A DNA stretch of 64,000 nt from Ciona intestinalis. Taxonomy: Eukaryota > Chordata > Ascidiacea > Phlebobranchia > Cionidae. Below the pieces are notes generated by a model. That model saw nothing but the letters and a program-made list of their open reading frames with translations. It had not been told where the DNA came from and ran no database searches. The translations under genes and the position numbers were made by a program. The stretch is from contig NC_020166.2 in assembly GCF_000224145.3 (NCBI RefSeq), forward strand, positions 3,518,948 through 3,582,947, read 5' to 3'. Positions 34,401 through 49,400 of the stretch are shown piece by piece. The stretch's first letter is position 1. Each line of letters opens with the position of its first letter.

Positions 34401-37400
34401 TGCATTTACTCACAATTTTTGACAAAAATTAATAAAAAACCAAATTAATGTTGCATATTTAGTTGAAACACATTTTTCATTTGTTGAAATATAAAATATA
34501 GAGTGTCATGGGAATTGGTTTCAAAGTTTAGCAAGAAGTAAGCTAAAATGATCACTCTATTTGTTCAAGTGATTTGCTGTATATATATGTGAGAATGTAT
34601 ATTAAGGAAAAGATAAAATATTTTTTTGGGGGGGAATCTTGCATGGATCCTACAAAAAATATAGAAAACACTTCTTTTTTATAAAATAAAATTTTTCAAA
34701 ATTGTAAAATTCTAAATTTTTTTTGAATCTTGAATGGAACTTAAAAAGTTGTAAAATTTGGAATATTCTAATTTTTTTTTTAACATGAAAACTTAAATAA
34801 ATTGTAATACGCTTCATATGTACAAAAAAAGAAAAAAAAAACATTTCATACAAACCATTATTTGTAGAGTTAAATACTTTGAAAATAGAAGTAACATGAT
34901 CATCATATACATTGAAAGTTGGTAATGGGTGATCTGTTTCTGGAGTTGTTGCTGTAAACAAAACAACAATGACAGAACAACATTGATTTTATGTACGGAT
35001 AAAATATCATCACAAATTCATGTTTTTTGTATAGTAAAGCTGGGAAAAATGGGACCTTTTTTTTCTATTTTATCGTCCCATTTAGTAGTAAACAAAAAAT
35101 ATTCAAAGAATTGGAAAAACGTATCCTCGCGACTTCCATAGACCGTATTTAATTGTTTAAAACACGATCAGAAAATTTATATATTATGTGGAAAAGGTGT
35201 CCCGTCTTTTCCACCCTACTATATATACATCGGTGATTAATTCATAAATGCTTTATTTACGTTAATAGAACGTTATTAAAACTACTGAAATCAAACAGTA
35301 TTTTATTATTAAATACCTACCATCTATTATGTACTGATTGCATCTAAGTATTACAGTTTCACATTCCAGATAAATCAAAACAACATCAATAATATAGTAG
35401 GCTGGGGGAAGATGGGACACCTTTTGATTCTGTTTTCTCGTCCAATTTGATAGTAAACAAAGAACATTCAAATAATTATAAAAACATATTCTTGCGACTT
35501 CCATAGACCGTATTTAATTGTTTAAAACACGATAGAAAATTTGAATATTAAGTGGAAAAGGTGTCCCGTCTTCCCCCCTCCTACTATATATATAAAAAAA
35601 ACTACCATTGATATATGAGTCTTCAACACAAGGTTCATTTCTTTTCGCAACAATGTCATTCGAGCTTACAATCTGTAAAAAAAACACCGATAAATATATA
35701 AAAAAATTAAATCATGAAAAATTCACCTTTTCTTTATCCCCATAATACATGAGATTCTGAATAGTAGATTGGCTATGGTGAACTTGTTTTTCTTTCGTTG
35801 GTTTCAGTTTTGGTTTCCTAACTTTTTCTGTTAAATAAACAATTTAAATTTATCCCAATACGCATAGGCACCTAACTTTTAAAATGTCAAGGTGCACAGA
35901 AGTTTTAAATGATAAAATTTTATGCCGGCGAAAATATGAACTTTTTTTCTAGTCACATTATTAGCTTTTATTTGGAAATAAACTGATATAGTGTTTATTT
36001 TAAGACATGTTTGTAACATAAGCTATTGAATTGTTTATGCATTTATACTGGGAACTCATGGGGAAACTTATTTATTTTTAGGGGTGCAAACGCATACCTT
36101 GCATACCCATGTTAGGCGCCTATGCCAATATATTTGCATGTCATCATAAGCTTATAAATTTTTTTTAAAGTACTTAAGAAAATAGAATCTAAGATACTAA
36201 CGATTGCTTAATTAAATAGAAGTTTTATTTCTGCTTTCACCCGTAAATAATTTTTACTTTAAAATACTAAGAATTTTTACTTTTAAAATATTAAATAGTT
36301 TATTTTAAATATTAAACAAAATTGACTATATTATATTAATTACAACAGTTACTTTAAAATACTAAATATTATTTACTTTAAAATAATTAATTGCGGCAAA
36401 AGCAATCAGTTACCTGCGCTTAATTCTTTGTTTTGAAGTTTAGTTGCATCATCAACATTAACAGTAATTGATTCAACATGTTGATGTTGATTTATTTCAT
36501 CAACTTCTTGATCAACATTTTCATCAACAGAACTTTCAACATTTTCCACAATATCAACAAGTGGTGTATCAATTTCAACTAAATGATTTTCTTCAATATT
36601 TTTCACACTGGTTGATGTAGATTTTATAAAGTGCTCAGGTATAACCTGTTGAAAATTTTTAATAAATTTAAAAAAGAAATTTAACTAAAGTAAATTGTTA
36701 AAGTAATTTGTAACATTCAAATGATTTGTGGCACCTAAACGCCATCAAAAATTGGCAATATTTTAGAAATTTGCAACAATTTAAAAAAATGTTTGTGATT
36801 ATTTTGAAAAAAACTGTTTTAACACAGTTCTCTTCTTTATTTACAAAATGACAAAACTTCAAAATAGGTTTTGCCCTTCTCTTTATATAAGTTACATCGC
36901 ATTTTGACAAGCCAAAGGATAAAACTAGCTCTGTATCATCAAAACAAAAACAAATAAATTTCACTAAATCTGCCAATTAATAAATACCTGATTTTGAAGA
37001 AATAAGATTCGCTTGTTATCCAGTCGATGACGTTTTATTTTCCACAAAGCTCTTGCTTCTCTGTTCTCAGCATCGCGTGTAAGTTGAGCATAACGTTGCT
37101 CCATTTCTTCCCTTTGTAAGAATTTAGGAAATAAAGTAAGAATCTTACACAGTGAAAAATTAGTTGGCGCGCCTGCCTGTAACCCAGAGGTAATGGGCTC
37201 AAGGCTTGTCACCGCTACCATTGTGGACATATGTGTTCAAAAATGGTACAAAATACAATTTAAAACAATCTTTTTTGAAATTGTTACTCACTTGACTTGA
37301 GCAAATAATTTATCATCAGTATGTTTATGAAGTGTATCTCTGTATTCATTCATCTGCAACCGGTGTAAGTCATCGGATGCTTCTTTCTCTTTTTCCATTT

Positions 37401-40400
37401 TTCTCCTTAAATTTGTTAAAAGTTGAATAAGAATTATCAAAAAAATATTTTAACTGTATTTAATTTGTTGTAAAATATTATTTAATTTTTTAGATACCTT
37501 AAATAAAAAAAAGTGTATTCAATTACTATGAAAAAAAAATAAATTAAAATATTAAAATTAAAAAAAAAAAAATTACCTATATAAATTAAATATTACTGCA
37601 AAGTAATATTTGCAAAAAAATACATTTTTAAAGAAAACACTTTATTATTTTAAATAAAATATACACTTAAAGAAAGCTTAAAACATAAAAACCCCATAAT
37701 GTTCAGAGTAGAGCTTCACTTAAAATTATAATCACAAAAAAACAAAAACATCTCACCTGTTTAAATCATCTTCTGCTTGTTTTTTAAGTCTGTCATATTC
37801 CGTCTTCTTGTTTTGTTGAATTTCAAGAATAATTTGTTTCTTTTCATCAAACAACTTCTCCATTTGTGTTTGATACACCTCATGTGAAGCGTTCACCAAT
37901 TCCTGTCTTTTTCTCTCTCGGGACTTTTCCTTTAAAATTTCAACCATGTTTGTCATATTGTAAATAAAACTAACACAACATCAAAAAGTTTTTTATATTG
38001 TCCGTTATTACACCTGAAAGGTGAATTAATGAATGTAACTTAGTTTAGTGTGGCCGGAAAACCACACTCGTTATAACACGGGTTTAACACCTCATGCCAG
38101 CTTACAAGTTACCAAGTATGTTACTTTGTGGGTAAATATTTTTTTGATAGATTTTTTTATATTTTTGTTTTTATTCTTATATGTATTTTTAGTGATTTTT
38201 TTATGTGTGGCTGATAATTTGGATAGCCCATTAGTGGCCACTAGGTTGAAGCAATTGCCGTTAATTGTCTTGCTCAAGGACACAAACGCCCACAATGGTA
38301 GCACAACGAGCCTTAAACCCATTACCTCTGGGTTACAGGCAGGCGCACAAACCAACTGTGCCATGGCGCCGAATGTAAACTATGTTACACTACGATATAT
38401 GTTCCTGCTGCATAGAGGATACTCCACATAATTGCAAAACTCTACGCCAATGTTAAATTCAAACTTTAGCACTGTTTGTGACAAAACAATCTCAAACTTG
38501 GCGAAAAATAAAACCAATTTTGATGTAATTTATGTTCCATACAAAAAACAGCTTTAAATAAGATTTCAATTAAAATTCCATTCAAAACAACTAGTTCATT
38601 GCAGATTAAAAATTTTGTTAAATAGTCAGCTTGCAACTTTAACGAGCAGATGCTATCCAGGTTATAATGCATTGAGCATTAAAAACATGGTATATATTTG
38701 CTTGCGTGTACTGTTGCGTTACATTCCCGGATGAAGTCTCGCCGTATGGCACACGAAACGTTGGAAATACACTAAGTTTTTATACCATATAAGCCACTAA
38801 TATATTATTTATACTATGCCCGCTAGCAGAAGTAACAGAATATGGTAAATTGGTACTCTCAATAAAAAAAATAATATCGACATAAAGTTAAAATAACCTC
38901 TTCCTCCCAAAACAAGATCATCTCATCTTCTTGTGCCTGGAGGAGAGATTGATATTCTTTCCATTTCATCATCTGCTTCTTCATCTCAATCTTGGAGTAC
39001 GACATTCGTAATTGAGGTAATGGGAACATTTGAGTGCACAGAAAATGCTGCGAAGAAATGGTTTAAAAAATGTTTAAAAAAATTCATAAGGTAACAAATA
39101 TTGGTTTTAATAAAGTATTAATAATAAACTATATAGTAGGATGGGGAAAGACGGGAGACCTTTAGGCTTTAGCACATAATATCAAAATATCCTGATCGTG
39201 TTTTAAACAATTAAAAACCGTCTAGGGAAGTCGTGGGGATACGATTTTATTATTCTTTGAATGTTCTTTGTTTACTATCAAATAGGACGAGAAAATAGAA
39301 TAAAATGTGTCCCATCTTTCCCCACCCTACTATATGTCAATATACCTGAGGTGAAATGAGCTGCATAAGTTCGATTGATTTTCCGCACGCGAACATTTTC
39401 TCAGCAATCGGAGCTAAGAACAACGGAACACATGACTTGATATCGTTGGGGTTCCTCGCAACGATATAATTCTTCCACCTCCTCCTGTCTCGTTTTCCCC
39501 CATTGTTGTCGTTGATGTTGATCATGAATTCATCGCTTGATTCAACGCACAGTCCACGAAACACCCAACTCTAAAAAAAAATATTTTTTTTGTGAAAACA
39601 ATTTTTCTCTTTTCCTTTTTTTTGGAAAACAGTACTTGACAAAAATTGTTATTATAGTTTATTAAAGTTTATATTTTTGTCTGGTGCCGTAGCATAGTTG
39701 ATTACCGCACCTGCCTGGACCCAGGGATAATGGGTTCAATTAGAGCACGACCGATTATCGGTTAGCCGATATATCGGCCGCATTTTAGGTGATTTACCGA
39801 TTATCGGCAAGGGCAAAAAACGGCCGATATTATCGGCGCTAAGTAACCATACGGCCAACGACGTGTTTACGTAAGAATTAATGCAGAGCGATAGCTTGTT
39901 CATAAACGTAAACTTACTCGTATACCTAATTCTACTCGTTCGTAAAAATCTAACGTAGTAAACTAGGTCAAAGCGTCTGATCACGCGTCCACCGCATGTT
40001 TGAAAATAGCAATATCGGTCGGGCTCTAGGTTCAATGCTCTTTGCTGCAACCATTGTGGGAGTATGTGTCCTTGGGAAAAATACCTAACAACAAGTGCTC
40101 AAACCCAGTGGTCACTAATGGGTTGTCCAAATTATCAGTCATAGGTAAAAAACTGAAATATTCTCCAAAAACAATCACCCACAAAGTAAGATACTTGGTA
40201 ACTTTTAGCTGGCACCAGGTGTATGAAACAGAACACACACGTTATAACGACTGTCTTTTTCGGCCCATGAGGATAAAGTAAGTTACATTCATTCATTCAT
40301 ACGTTTTAAATTCATTTATATATATGAGGTTCCAGGCTATACAATGATTGGGGAACCTAATAGATAATTAAAAATACTTCTTTTCATACCAACATCCCTA

Positions 40401-43400
40401 TACACAGTACATAATTACCTGCACGAAACTTAAATATGGTTGGCAACACTTTTGCAGAAGATATAACAAAATAAATCGTTCGTTTGCATCCGTAGAATGC
40501 AAAGCTTCCTCATATAGATATGTAAGTAGCGAGACACCAGTTGGGAAAATAGATCCATCAACGTCTGGTTGAGTAAGCGGAACATCAGGTGACCCACATT
40601 TGCATAACTGACACATGTAACTGGAAAATAATATTTTTAAACATTATTTTTTTAATGATTTTTTTTTTAATTTTTAAACAAAATTTATTTTTATTAAAAA
40701 ATAAAATTGATGAATCTATATGATTTTACTAAACGCAGAATAGCAAAAAGGGCAGATAACCTTTAAAAATTTACAGACACGATTGCTTTGGTAATATGTT
40801 TATACAAGCTAAACATAAAACAGGGTATTACAAAATGTGATCAGTGATGATTTCTTGATTTTTTAAATATATATATATATGATATTTTATTTGGGGATAG
40901 CAAACTGTCAAAGTAGATTTGATTTTTTTCAAAATGGTCATTGTTAACAGTTTGCACTTGGAGTAGCGGCAAACTTCTTGCAGTTGCGATTTTCTGGTTA
41001 GGACACACCAAACTTTAAAGTGTTACAACACAAAAAAATGTCAATATTTTCCCAACAGTTGCCATAAATTAGTGATAGTTCTGCAGCACAAATATACCCT
41101 TTTTGCATGGTCACTTTTATGCCCGTAAGTACTCGCATATTTACTCGCAAAAGCAAAGTTAACACGCATAACGTCATAAGCGTGTTATCTGCTGTGGAAG
41201 GTTGGTTGTTACTCGTATTATGCAAGTAAAGAAAAGTATGGGGGAAGTACAGTTTCACTTTTAAGTGATTAATCTTTTTTCGGGTATTATTTTTACAGTT
41301 TTTATTTCATAATAGCACCATAAAGTATCAGAACTTTTTTTAAAAACTAGATTTAACAATATTACGCTAAAATAAGCTAACTCAATGTTGATACGTGCAT
41401 TAACCAATGACCCTGCAAAATAATGCTGTTAGCGAGTTATCGTCTGTCGAGTTAATGCGGATCGTTATTCGCATTAACTTTTTACCATGCAAAAAGGGTA
41501 ATAAACAGTTTCACAGGGTACACATAAATAAAAGTCCTGCAATAAATAAATAACAATAATATGTAACAAATAAATTTTAGAATACTGATAAAACAAAACA
41601 TTACCAATCAATCAAACAAACAAACTTACTGTATTAAAGCTGTGGGTTGTTGTAAAGCAAGTGAAAGTTCTTGTAAAGTTTTACATTGGTTTGAATAATG
41701 AAGCATGTTCTCTTGGAAGTAATGTAGATATTGCTGGACAGCTTCACAAAATGTCTAAAGGTTTTTAATATTTAAAAAAGTGAAATAAAAAGTGACTGTT
41801 TTTTAATGAATATTTTAATAGTTTAAAATTGACTGTTTGCTATTACGTATTTTTAAGCTTTTTGTAATAAAAAAAGTGAAATAAATAGTGACTGTGTTTT
41901 AATGAATATTTTAATGAAAAAATTAACTGTTCACTATAACATTTTTTTAGCTTTTCGCTCATAAGGTAAATTTAAAAATATAAAACCTATTTTTAAAAAA
42001 AAATAATAAACAAATGTGATTTAAGTAACTTTATGACTTATTAGAGGTGTACGATCTGCGGCCCACGAAGACAGCTGCATATTTTTCACTAAATTTATTT
42101 AATGTCACAATAAATTTATATAGCAGTTTTCTGCTTCAGAAATTTATGTGTTCGAACCCCTTTAAATAACATAAAATCAAGACAATAAGAAACTAATATT
42201 GCTCCTAACAGTTTATCATAACTGTCTTACTATTAGTAAAAAAGCAAATAAAGTATATCAGAATAAACATTTTAAAAATTATTTAACAAATAATTATTTC
42301 AAAAACATGAAACGCTAACAAAAATAAAATACTTTAGTAGAAATACATATTTAAAAAAATAAAAAAATACTAAACTGTTTTATTTTTATTAGATAGAATC
42401 ATATTCACCATGAGTATACACTCTGTATTTTGAATCCAATTGTTTATTTTCGTGGTAGATTTTAAAATATTTGATGTAAACAGCATGACACGTCGATATG
42501 CAGTTCCGCATTCCGCAAACTGGTGCAAGCAATTCCTTACACTAGATGGCGTAACACCGCACATATAAACTTTACTTGGAACAACAAACATTTGCGCAAG
42601 CTGGAAATGTAATATGATGGGTTATTTGGAAAATCTCCACTTGATCCTAATCATACAATCTTACTATGCTATATAAACTTAAATTACACATTTTGAAATA
42701 ATTAATTTCGAACTGTTTCTACACCTAAGTATATTTAATTAAAATTACTAATTTAAATAATTATTGCATTCACTAAAACAATGAATGAATAAATAAATGA
42801 ATGTAACTTGCTTTATCCTCGCAGGCTGGAAAACAACAGTCATTATAACTGGGTGTTCATACACTTCGTTATGTATCGCTGATAATTTGGAGTTTGGACA
42901 ACCCATTAGTGACCACTAGGCTTAAGCGATTGCCGTTAACTGTCTTGCCCAAGGACGAATAGGCGCACATTGGTAGCAGTGATGAGCCTTGAACCCATTA
43001 CCTCTACATAACAGGCAGGCACGCTAACCGCTTTGCCACACACCTGGGTAGTCACAAAACACATCAACCTAGAACATTACTCAACTTTTCTACCTTGTTA
43101 TATTGAAAAGTATCTGAAGCTACTCCAACAACAACAAGACATGAGTGAGACAACAACACTGTTTCCTCAACAAGAATCAACTTGTTGTTTTGTTGTTGTT
43201 GTTGAAGGAAGTTTGTTAAATCAACAACGAGACGAAGACGTGACATCCACACGACATCATATGCGTTCGAACCAAGCTCAGTGAAATAATATTCCTTGTT
43301 GTGCGGGTCACCTCTGTTTCTGTGATCACAAGAATATATAGTATGACAGGGGGAAGATGGGACACCTTTTCATTCTATTTTATTGTCCAATTTGATAGTA

Positions 43401-46400
43401 AACAAATAACATGCAAAGAATTATAAAACTGTATTCTTGCGACTCTCGTAGAGCGTTGTTAATTGTTAAAAAACATGATCAAAATAATTTTATATTGCAT
43501 GTTTCAAGGTGTCCCATCTTCCCCCATTCTACTATATTTTATATTGAATAAATAATTATTGTGTTTCTGAGAGATTTTTATTGTTAAACAAACAAAGTTT
43601 GCATTCCAGTATACCACCCCTTCATCTAGCTAATTTCATACTAAGAAACACAGCGTACTATGTTTCTAAGTGTAGCGGACCACGCTTTTTTTATTCCAAT
43701 TAAATGTAAATATGTTTTTAACTGTAAGCGTATTTTAACAACTGTTGTTTTGTCGCTATATCCTTTTTTTGTGTAAAATCTTTCTAAATCTTTGCTACCG
43801 TAATCGAATAGAAAAATAAAATTATTCTTATCATTGTATTAACGTACAAAATAAGTTTTATCATATTCAGACAGTTATGTTGAAATATCGCATTAACTTT
43901 TACAAACATCATATAAAACTAAGATAAATAACAAAACAGTAATCTTAAAAAAACATTTAATAAAAAATAATAAAGTTGACTTACAAATCCCAGGAAAAAT
44001 AAGTTCTTCTCTTTGTCGATAAACATTTCGCCCAATCTCTTACATCGTAATTTGGTGCTCTGTTAATTATAAATAAGATTAATGCATTGATAGTAGTGTA
44101 AAAGTATTGTTTATATAATTATATTACGGTAGGGGAAGATAGAACAACTTTAGCACATAATATCCAAATATCTTGATCATGTTTTAAACAACTAACAACA
44201 GTCTATGGGAGTTGTGAGGGGAGTGTTTTATAATTCTTTGAATGTTCTTTGTTTACCACCAAATAACTAGAGAAATTAAAATTAAAAGTATCCCATCTTC
44301 CCCCACTCTATTGTATAAAATATTTATCAACCAGTGTATGCCAATAAACTTAAAAACTAAAATTTGTTTTTTATAAAACCATTTTATTATGGTGGGTGAA
44401 GGTCCTACATTAAAATATGTCTTGGGAGATTGGCAGACAACTACACTTAAATGTTCATTAATAAACTACAGTGGCTATCATTGCAAAAAATGATATTAAT
44501 TTTTTAAATACCTTCTTATACATACATGGGTATTTCTTTAACTTGGTACCAGTAAAATTTTTGATCTAAAAGTGTTAATTAGGTGTCACTAAAATCGCTG
44601 TTTAATTTTTTTTAAAAAAACTCTGGCGTTCGTGTTTACCTTTCCCAAGTCATGCAAATTATGGTGACATAGCATGTTTCACTTTTTTAACGAAAAAAAA
44701 GTGTTTTTTCGACATGTTTTTTTAATTTTAACATAAGGGCCCAACTTTTCCCAAAAACAGGTATCAGTGAGGCCTAAGAAACATTTTGAAACTAAAATTT
44801 TCACTAGCAGACAGCGTAAGGATTTTCCATACATGTTTGTGCTGATTACATACATTGATACATATTATATACAAAATACAATTATATGTAAGATTAATAA
44901 CAAAATATTAAAACATAAACCTGTAGTCATAATACGGAGGGTGAGAATCATTCACCCGTGACTGGGTATTGCGCAACATTTTCACAGAACATGGAGTACT
45001 TCCACCAGACACGAACCCTTCATCCTCATCTTGAACAATTTTGCCATCATAAACATCACTCTGTGTGAATATAAAAATTCTTCATAAACTGCATTTAAAA
45101 AAATAATGTATATATATAATAGGCTATTAGTCTTGTTGTTTTGTTTATGCTATAATTAGAGTTATATATATGCACAGTAGAAAGGTATACAATTTTTTCA
45201 TAAACTGCATTTAAAAAACAACTTATTGATAGAAACAGTATAATTCTTGTGGTTTTGTTCCTTTAATATTTAAGATTATTTGGATATTACGAGTTAAAGG
45301 TTTCCCGTCTTTCCCCACCCTACTATATGGAAATACCACAACGCACTGTAGTGTCACTTACAATATATTTCAATGCAAACTCACCAATAAATCAGGAAAC
45401 TTCAAACAACCAAAATATGGTTTGGTTTTCGGATTAACAAAACGAAAACCATCTACGTTTGAAGGCGTGTTTGTATGGTGATTAAATGCAACTTGAATTT
45501 TCTGTTGAGCTGTTGTAAATAAATAAAATATTACTTCATTAAAAATAAAACAATCAGTAAATAAGCTATTAGAAGAGATGTTTATTAGTTTTTATAAAAA
45601 TTGATATTTACATAATTTTATTTGTTCTTAGAATTTGTTTAAATAATTATTCTAGAAGAGAAAAAATGTCTTTTGTACATAATAATTGCATTTTAATAGC
45701 ACAGAAATAAATTCTTTTGTATAAATTGCGTATTAGATGACCAACCTGTGGATTCTGGCAATAATAATGGCAACCTATACGTATTTAACTGACCCNNNNN
45801 NNNNNNNNNNNNNNNNNNNNNNNNNNNNNNNNNNNNNNNNNNNNNNNNNNNNNNNNNNNNNNNNNNNNNNNNNNNNNNNNNNNNNNNNNNNNNNNNNNNN
45901 NNNNNNNNNNNNNNNNNNNNNNNNNNNNNNNNNNNNNNNNNNNNNNNNNNCTGTACTACTGAATTAGTTTAACTGACATCTACTGTTCTGCCACCAATCA
46001 CCATTATATTTTCAGTATAGATAAATATATTTATGAAGATACAAAAACACAAGTTAGACACTCTCATTTAATTTAAAAACTTTATTTGTCTCTTTGATTA
46101 CAATAGCGTAGATTTAAAAAAGATTAAACAAAAAAAAATACTTTAAACCAGTTACAGTTAAAACATATTTATATTTATTTGGAAGAAAACAAGCAATTAA
46201 CTTCTGAATTTTATAAATAATTACACAAAAAAAAATTGTTAAAAAAAAGATAAAGTTTTAAGTACATCAATTCCTATTTAAAATTTCTTACCTAAAGTAA
46301 ACATGAGAATAATCAAAGTTGATTTTCTTGCAATTTAGTTTGCTGTTGTAGAGAGTTAGTTGGTCATCTTGTTTATCCTTGCTGGGTTTCCTGGCAAGAC

Positions 46401-49400
46401 ACAATAAAAGGCAAAGCACCTTTTCCACACAATCATCTAAACCTAAATTAAATACAGAAAAAGTTATCTCTTCAGTTACAAAATAAATTTTGAAAAGATG
46501 CGCCACACAAATGTCAAATAAAGACATTTGGAAATTTTCAATTACCTACACATTTGTTATCACTTTTTTCCCTTGATAATAATTTTTTTAATGAACATTT
46601 CTTTATAAGTTGCAAAACAATAAGAACATTTAAAATTTACAAAAGCAAATATTATATTATTTCGCATTCTATTAAGAGAATTCGTGAGTAAAACATGTCA
46701 CTCTAGTTCTAGTTAAACATCGCGATCACAATAGAAAATACAAACCAAAAAAACAAAATTTTAAACTTATTAAAGTATATACATATATATATGTATACAT
46801 ATATATATATTATAATAAATTATATACCTTACAATAGATTTTATTATATTAAAATATATATATATATTATTTTATATCTTTTTAGGAGAATTTTAAAAGA
46901 AATTTTTTAAACATCGCAATATATAAAATACGAACCAAATCCACTTGTTTGTAGTAAACCATCAATATCACATTGGTTACTGAATCGGAACATTTCCAAA
47001 ACAAGAGAAACATTCATTGAATTATCGAACAACAATTTCCAGTAATATGAAGCATTACGATGGTGAGATAGCTTTTTACTGCATATAAAATACTTCATTT
47101 TTGGCCAATGCATATTATTATATTCTAATCGTTTAATAATTCTAGATTTGTTTAATAAATCTATTTTGTCAATCAAAGAATCAAACATTGAAATGAATGA
47201 ATGAATAAAACTTTTCCTCGTCTGGTCGGGAAATGACAGGGGTTATCACACCGGTTTATCACCCCATGCCAGCTTACGAGTTACCATGTATNNNNNNNNN
47301 NNNNNNNNNNNNNNNNNNNNNNNNNNNNNNNNNNNNNNNNNTGGTTTTGTTCCTTTAATATTTAAGATTATTTGGATATTACGAGTTAAAAGTTTCCCGT
47401 CTTCCCCCACCCTACTATATGGAAATATCACAAAGCACTGTAGTGTCACTTACAATATATTTTAATGCAAACTCACCAATAAATCAGGAAATTTCAAACA
47501 TCCAAAATATGGTTTGGTTTTCGGATTAACAAAACTAAAACCATCTACGTTTGAAGGCGTGTTTGTATGGTGATTAAATGCAACTTGAATTTTCTGTTGA
47601 GCTGTTGTAAATAAATAAAATATTACTTCATTAAAAATAAAACAATTAGTAAATAAGCTATTAGGAGAGATGTTTATTAGTTTTTATAAAAATTGATATT
47701 TACATATTTTTATTTGTTCTTAGAATTTGTTTAAATAATTATTCTAGAAGAGAAAAAATGTCTTTTGTACATAATAATTCCATTTTAATAGCACAGAGAT
47801 GAGCCTTCGGGAACAATTCCCCCCATTTTACTTCAGTCCTGTTGGTTACTACATGCTTACATCATCAACTAGTGTGTAAGCAGTGACATTTTTTTATTAT
47901 CACTCATCAGTAAAGTTCTGGTAGAATTATTGAAACAAGGAACATTTTTTACTAAATTCTTTTGTATAAAGTGCGTATTAGATGACCAACCTGTGGATTC
48001 TGGCAATAATAATGGCAACCTATACGTATTTAACTGACTCCAACCACATTCAACTTCTTCTTCATTGAATTTCGATGGGCTGGAAAATGTTTAAAAAAAA
48101 TAATAAAAAGTTAAAGAATTTTGATTAGCTGTAAAATTTTTTTAAAAAAATAAAAAATTAATTATTTCATGTTAAATATGCATACCAAAGCACACTCCAT
48201 GTGAGAAACTGTTCAAGTAATTTAAAACATAATATTAAAAAAATCAAATTTGCCATGTATTGTTTGCCATCTTTTAACTTCCTAATGCTGTGCAAATTAT
48301 CCATGCCTTCTGTACTACTGAATTAGTTTAACTGACATCTACTGTCTGCCACCAATCACCATTATATTTTCAGTATAGATAAATATATTTATGAAGATAC
48401 AAAAACAGAAGTTAGACACTCTCATTTAATTTAAAAACTGTATTTGTCTCTTTGATTACAATAGCGTAGATTTAAAAAAGATTAAACAAAAAAAATACTT
48501 TAAACCAGTTACAGTTAAAACATATTTATATTTATTTGGAAGAAAACAAGCAATTAACTTCTGAATTTTATAAATAATTACACAAAAAAAAATTGTTAAA
48601 AAAAAGATAAAGTTTTAAGTACATCAATTCATATTTAAAATTTCTTACCCAAAGTAAACATGAGAATAATCGAAGTTGATTTTCTTGCAATTTAGTTTGC
48701 TGTTGTAGAGAGTTAGTTGGTCATCTTGTTTATCCTTGCTGGGTTTCCTGGCAAGACACAATAAAAGGCAAAGCACCCTTTCCACACAATCATCTAAACC
48801 TAAATTAAATACATAAGAAGAAGTTATATCTTCAGTATAAAAATAAATTTTAAAAAGATGCGCCACACGAATGTTAAATAAATGCACTTGAAAATTTTCA
48901 ATTATTTACACATTCGCTATTACTACTTTCCTTTTTAGTAAATTTTTAAATGAATATTTTTTTAAACTGCATTACAATACCAACATTTTAAATTTACAAA
49001 AGCAAATATTATATAATTTCACATCCTATTAGGAGAATTTAAATAATATAATGAGTAAAACATGTCACTCAAATTAAACATCAAAAAAACAAAATTTTAA
49101 ACTTATAAAAGTATATATATATTATATATATTAATAAAATATATTATTTTATATCTTTTTAAGAGAATTCGAAATAATAATAGTTAAACATGCTACTCTA
49201 ATTAAACATCGCAATATATAAAATACAAACCAAATCCACTTGTTTGTAGTAAACCATCAATATCACATTGGTTACTGAATCGGAACATTTCCAAAACAAG
49301 AGAAACATTCATTGAATTATCGAACAACAATTTCCAGTAATATGAACCATTACGATGGTGAGATAGCTTTTTACTGCATATAAAATACTTCATTTTTGGC

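Noticed and set aside
46770-46870. Possible promoter or origin in a TATATA-rich stretch
   Set aside because: Simple AT repeat inside a TUBGCP6 intron, present in shorter form in the other duplication copy; no further signal.
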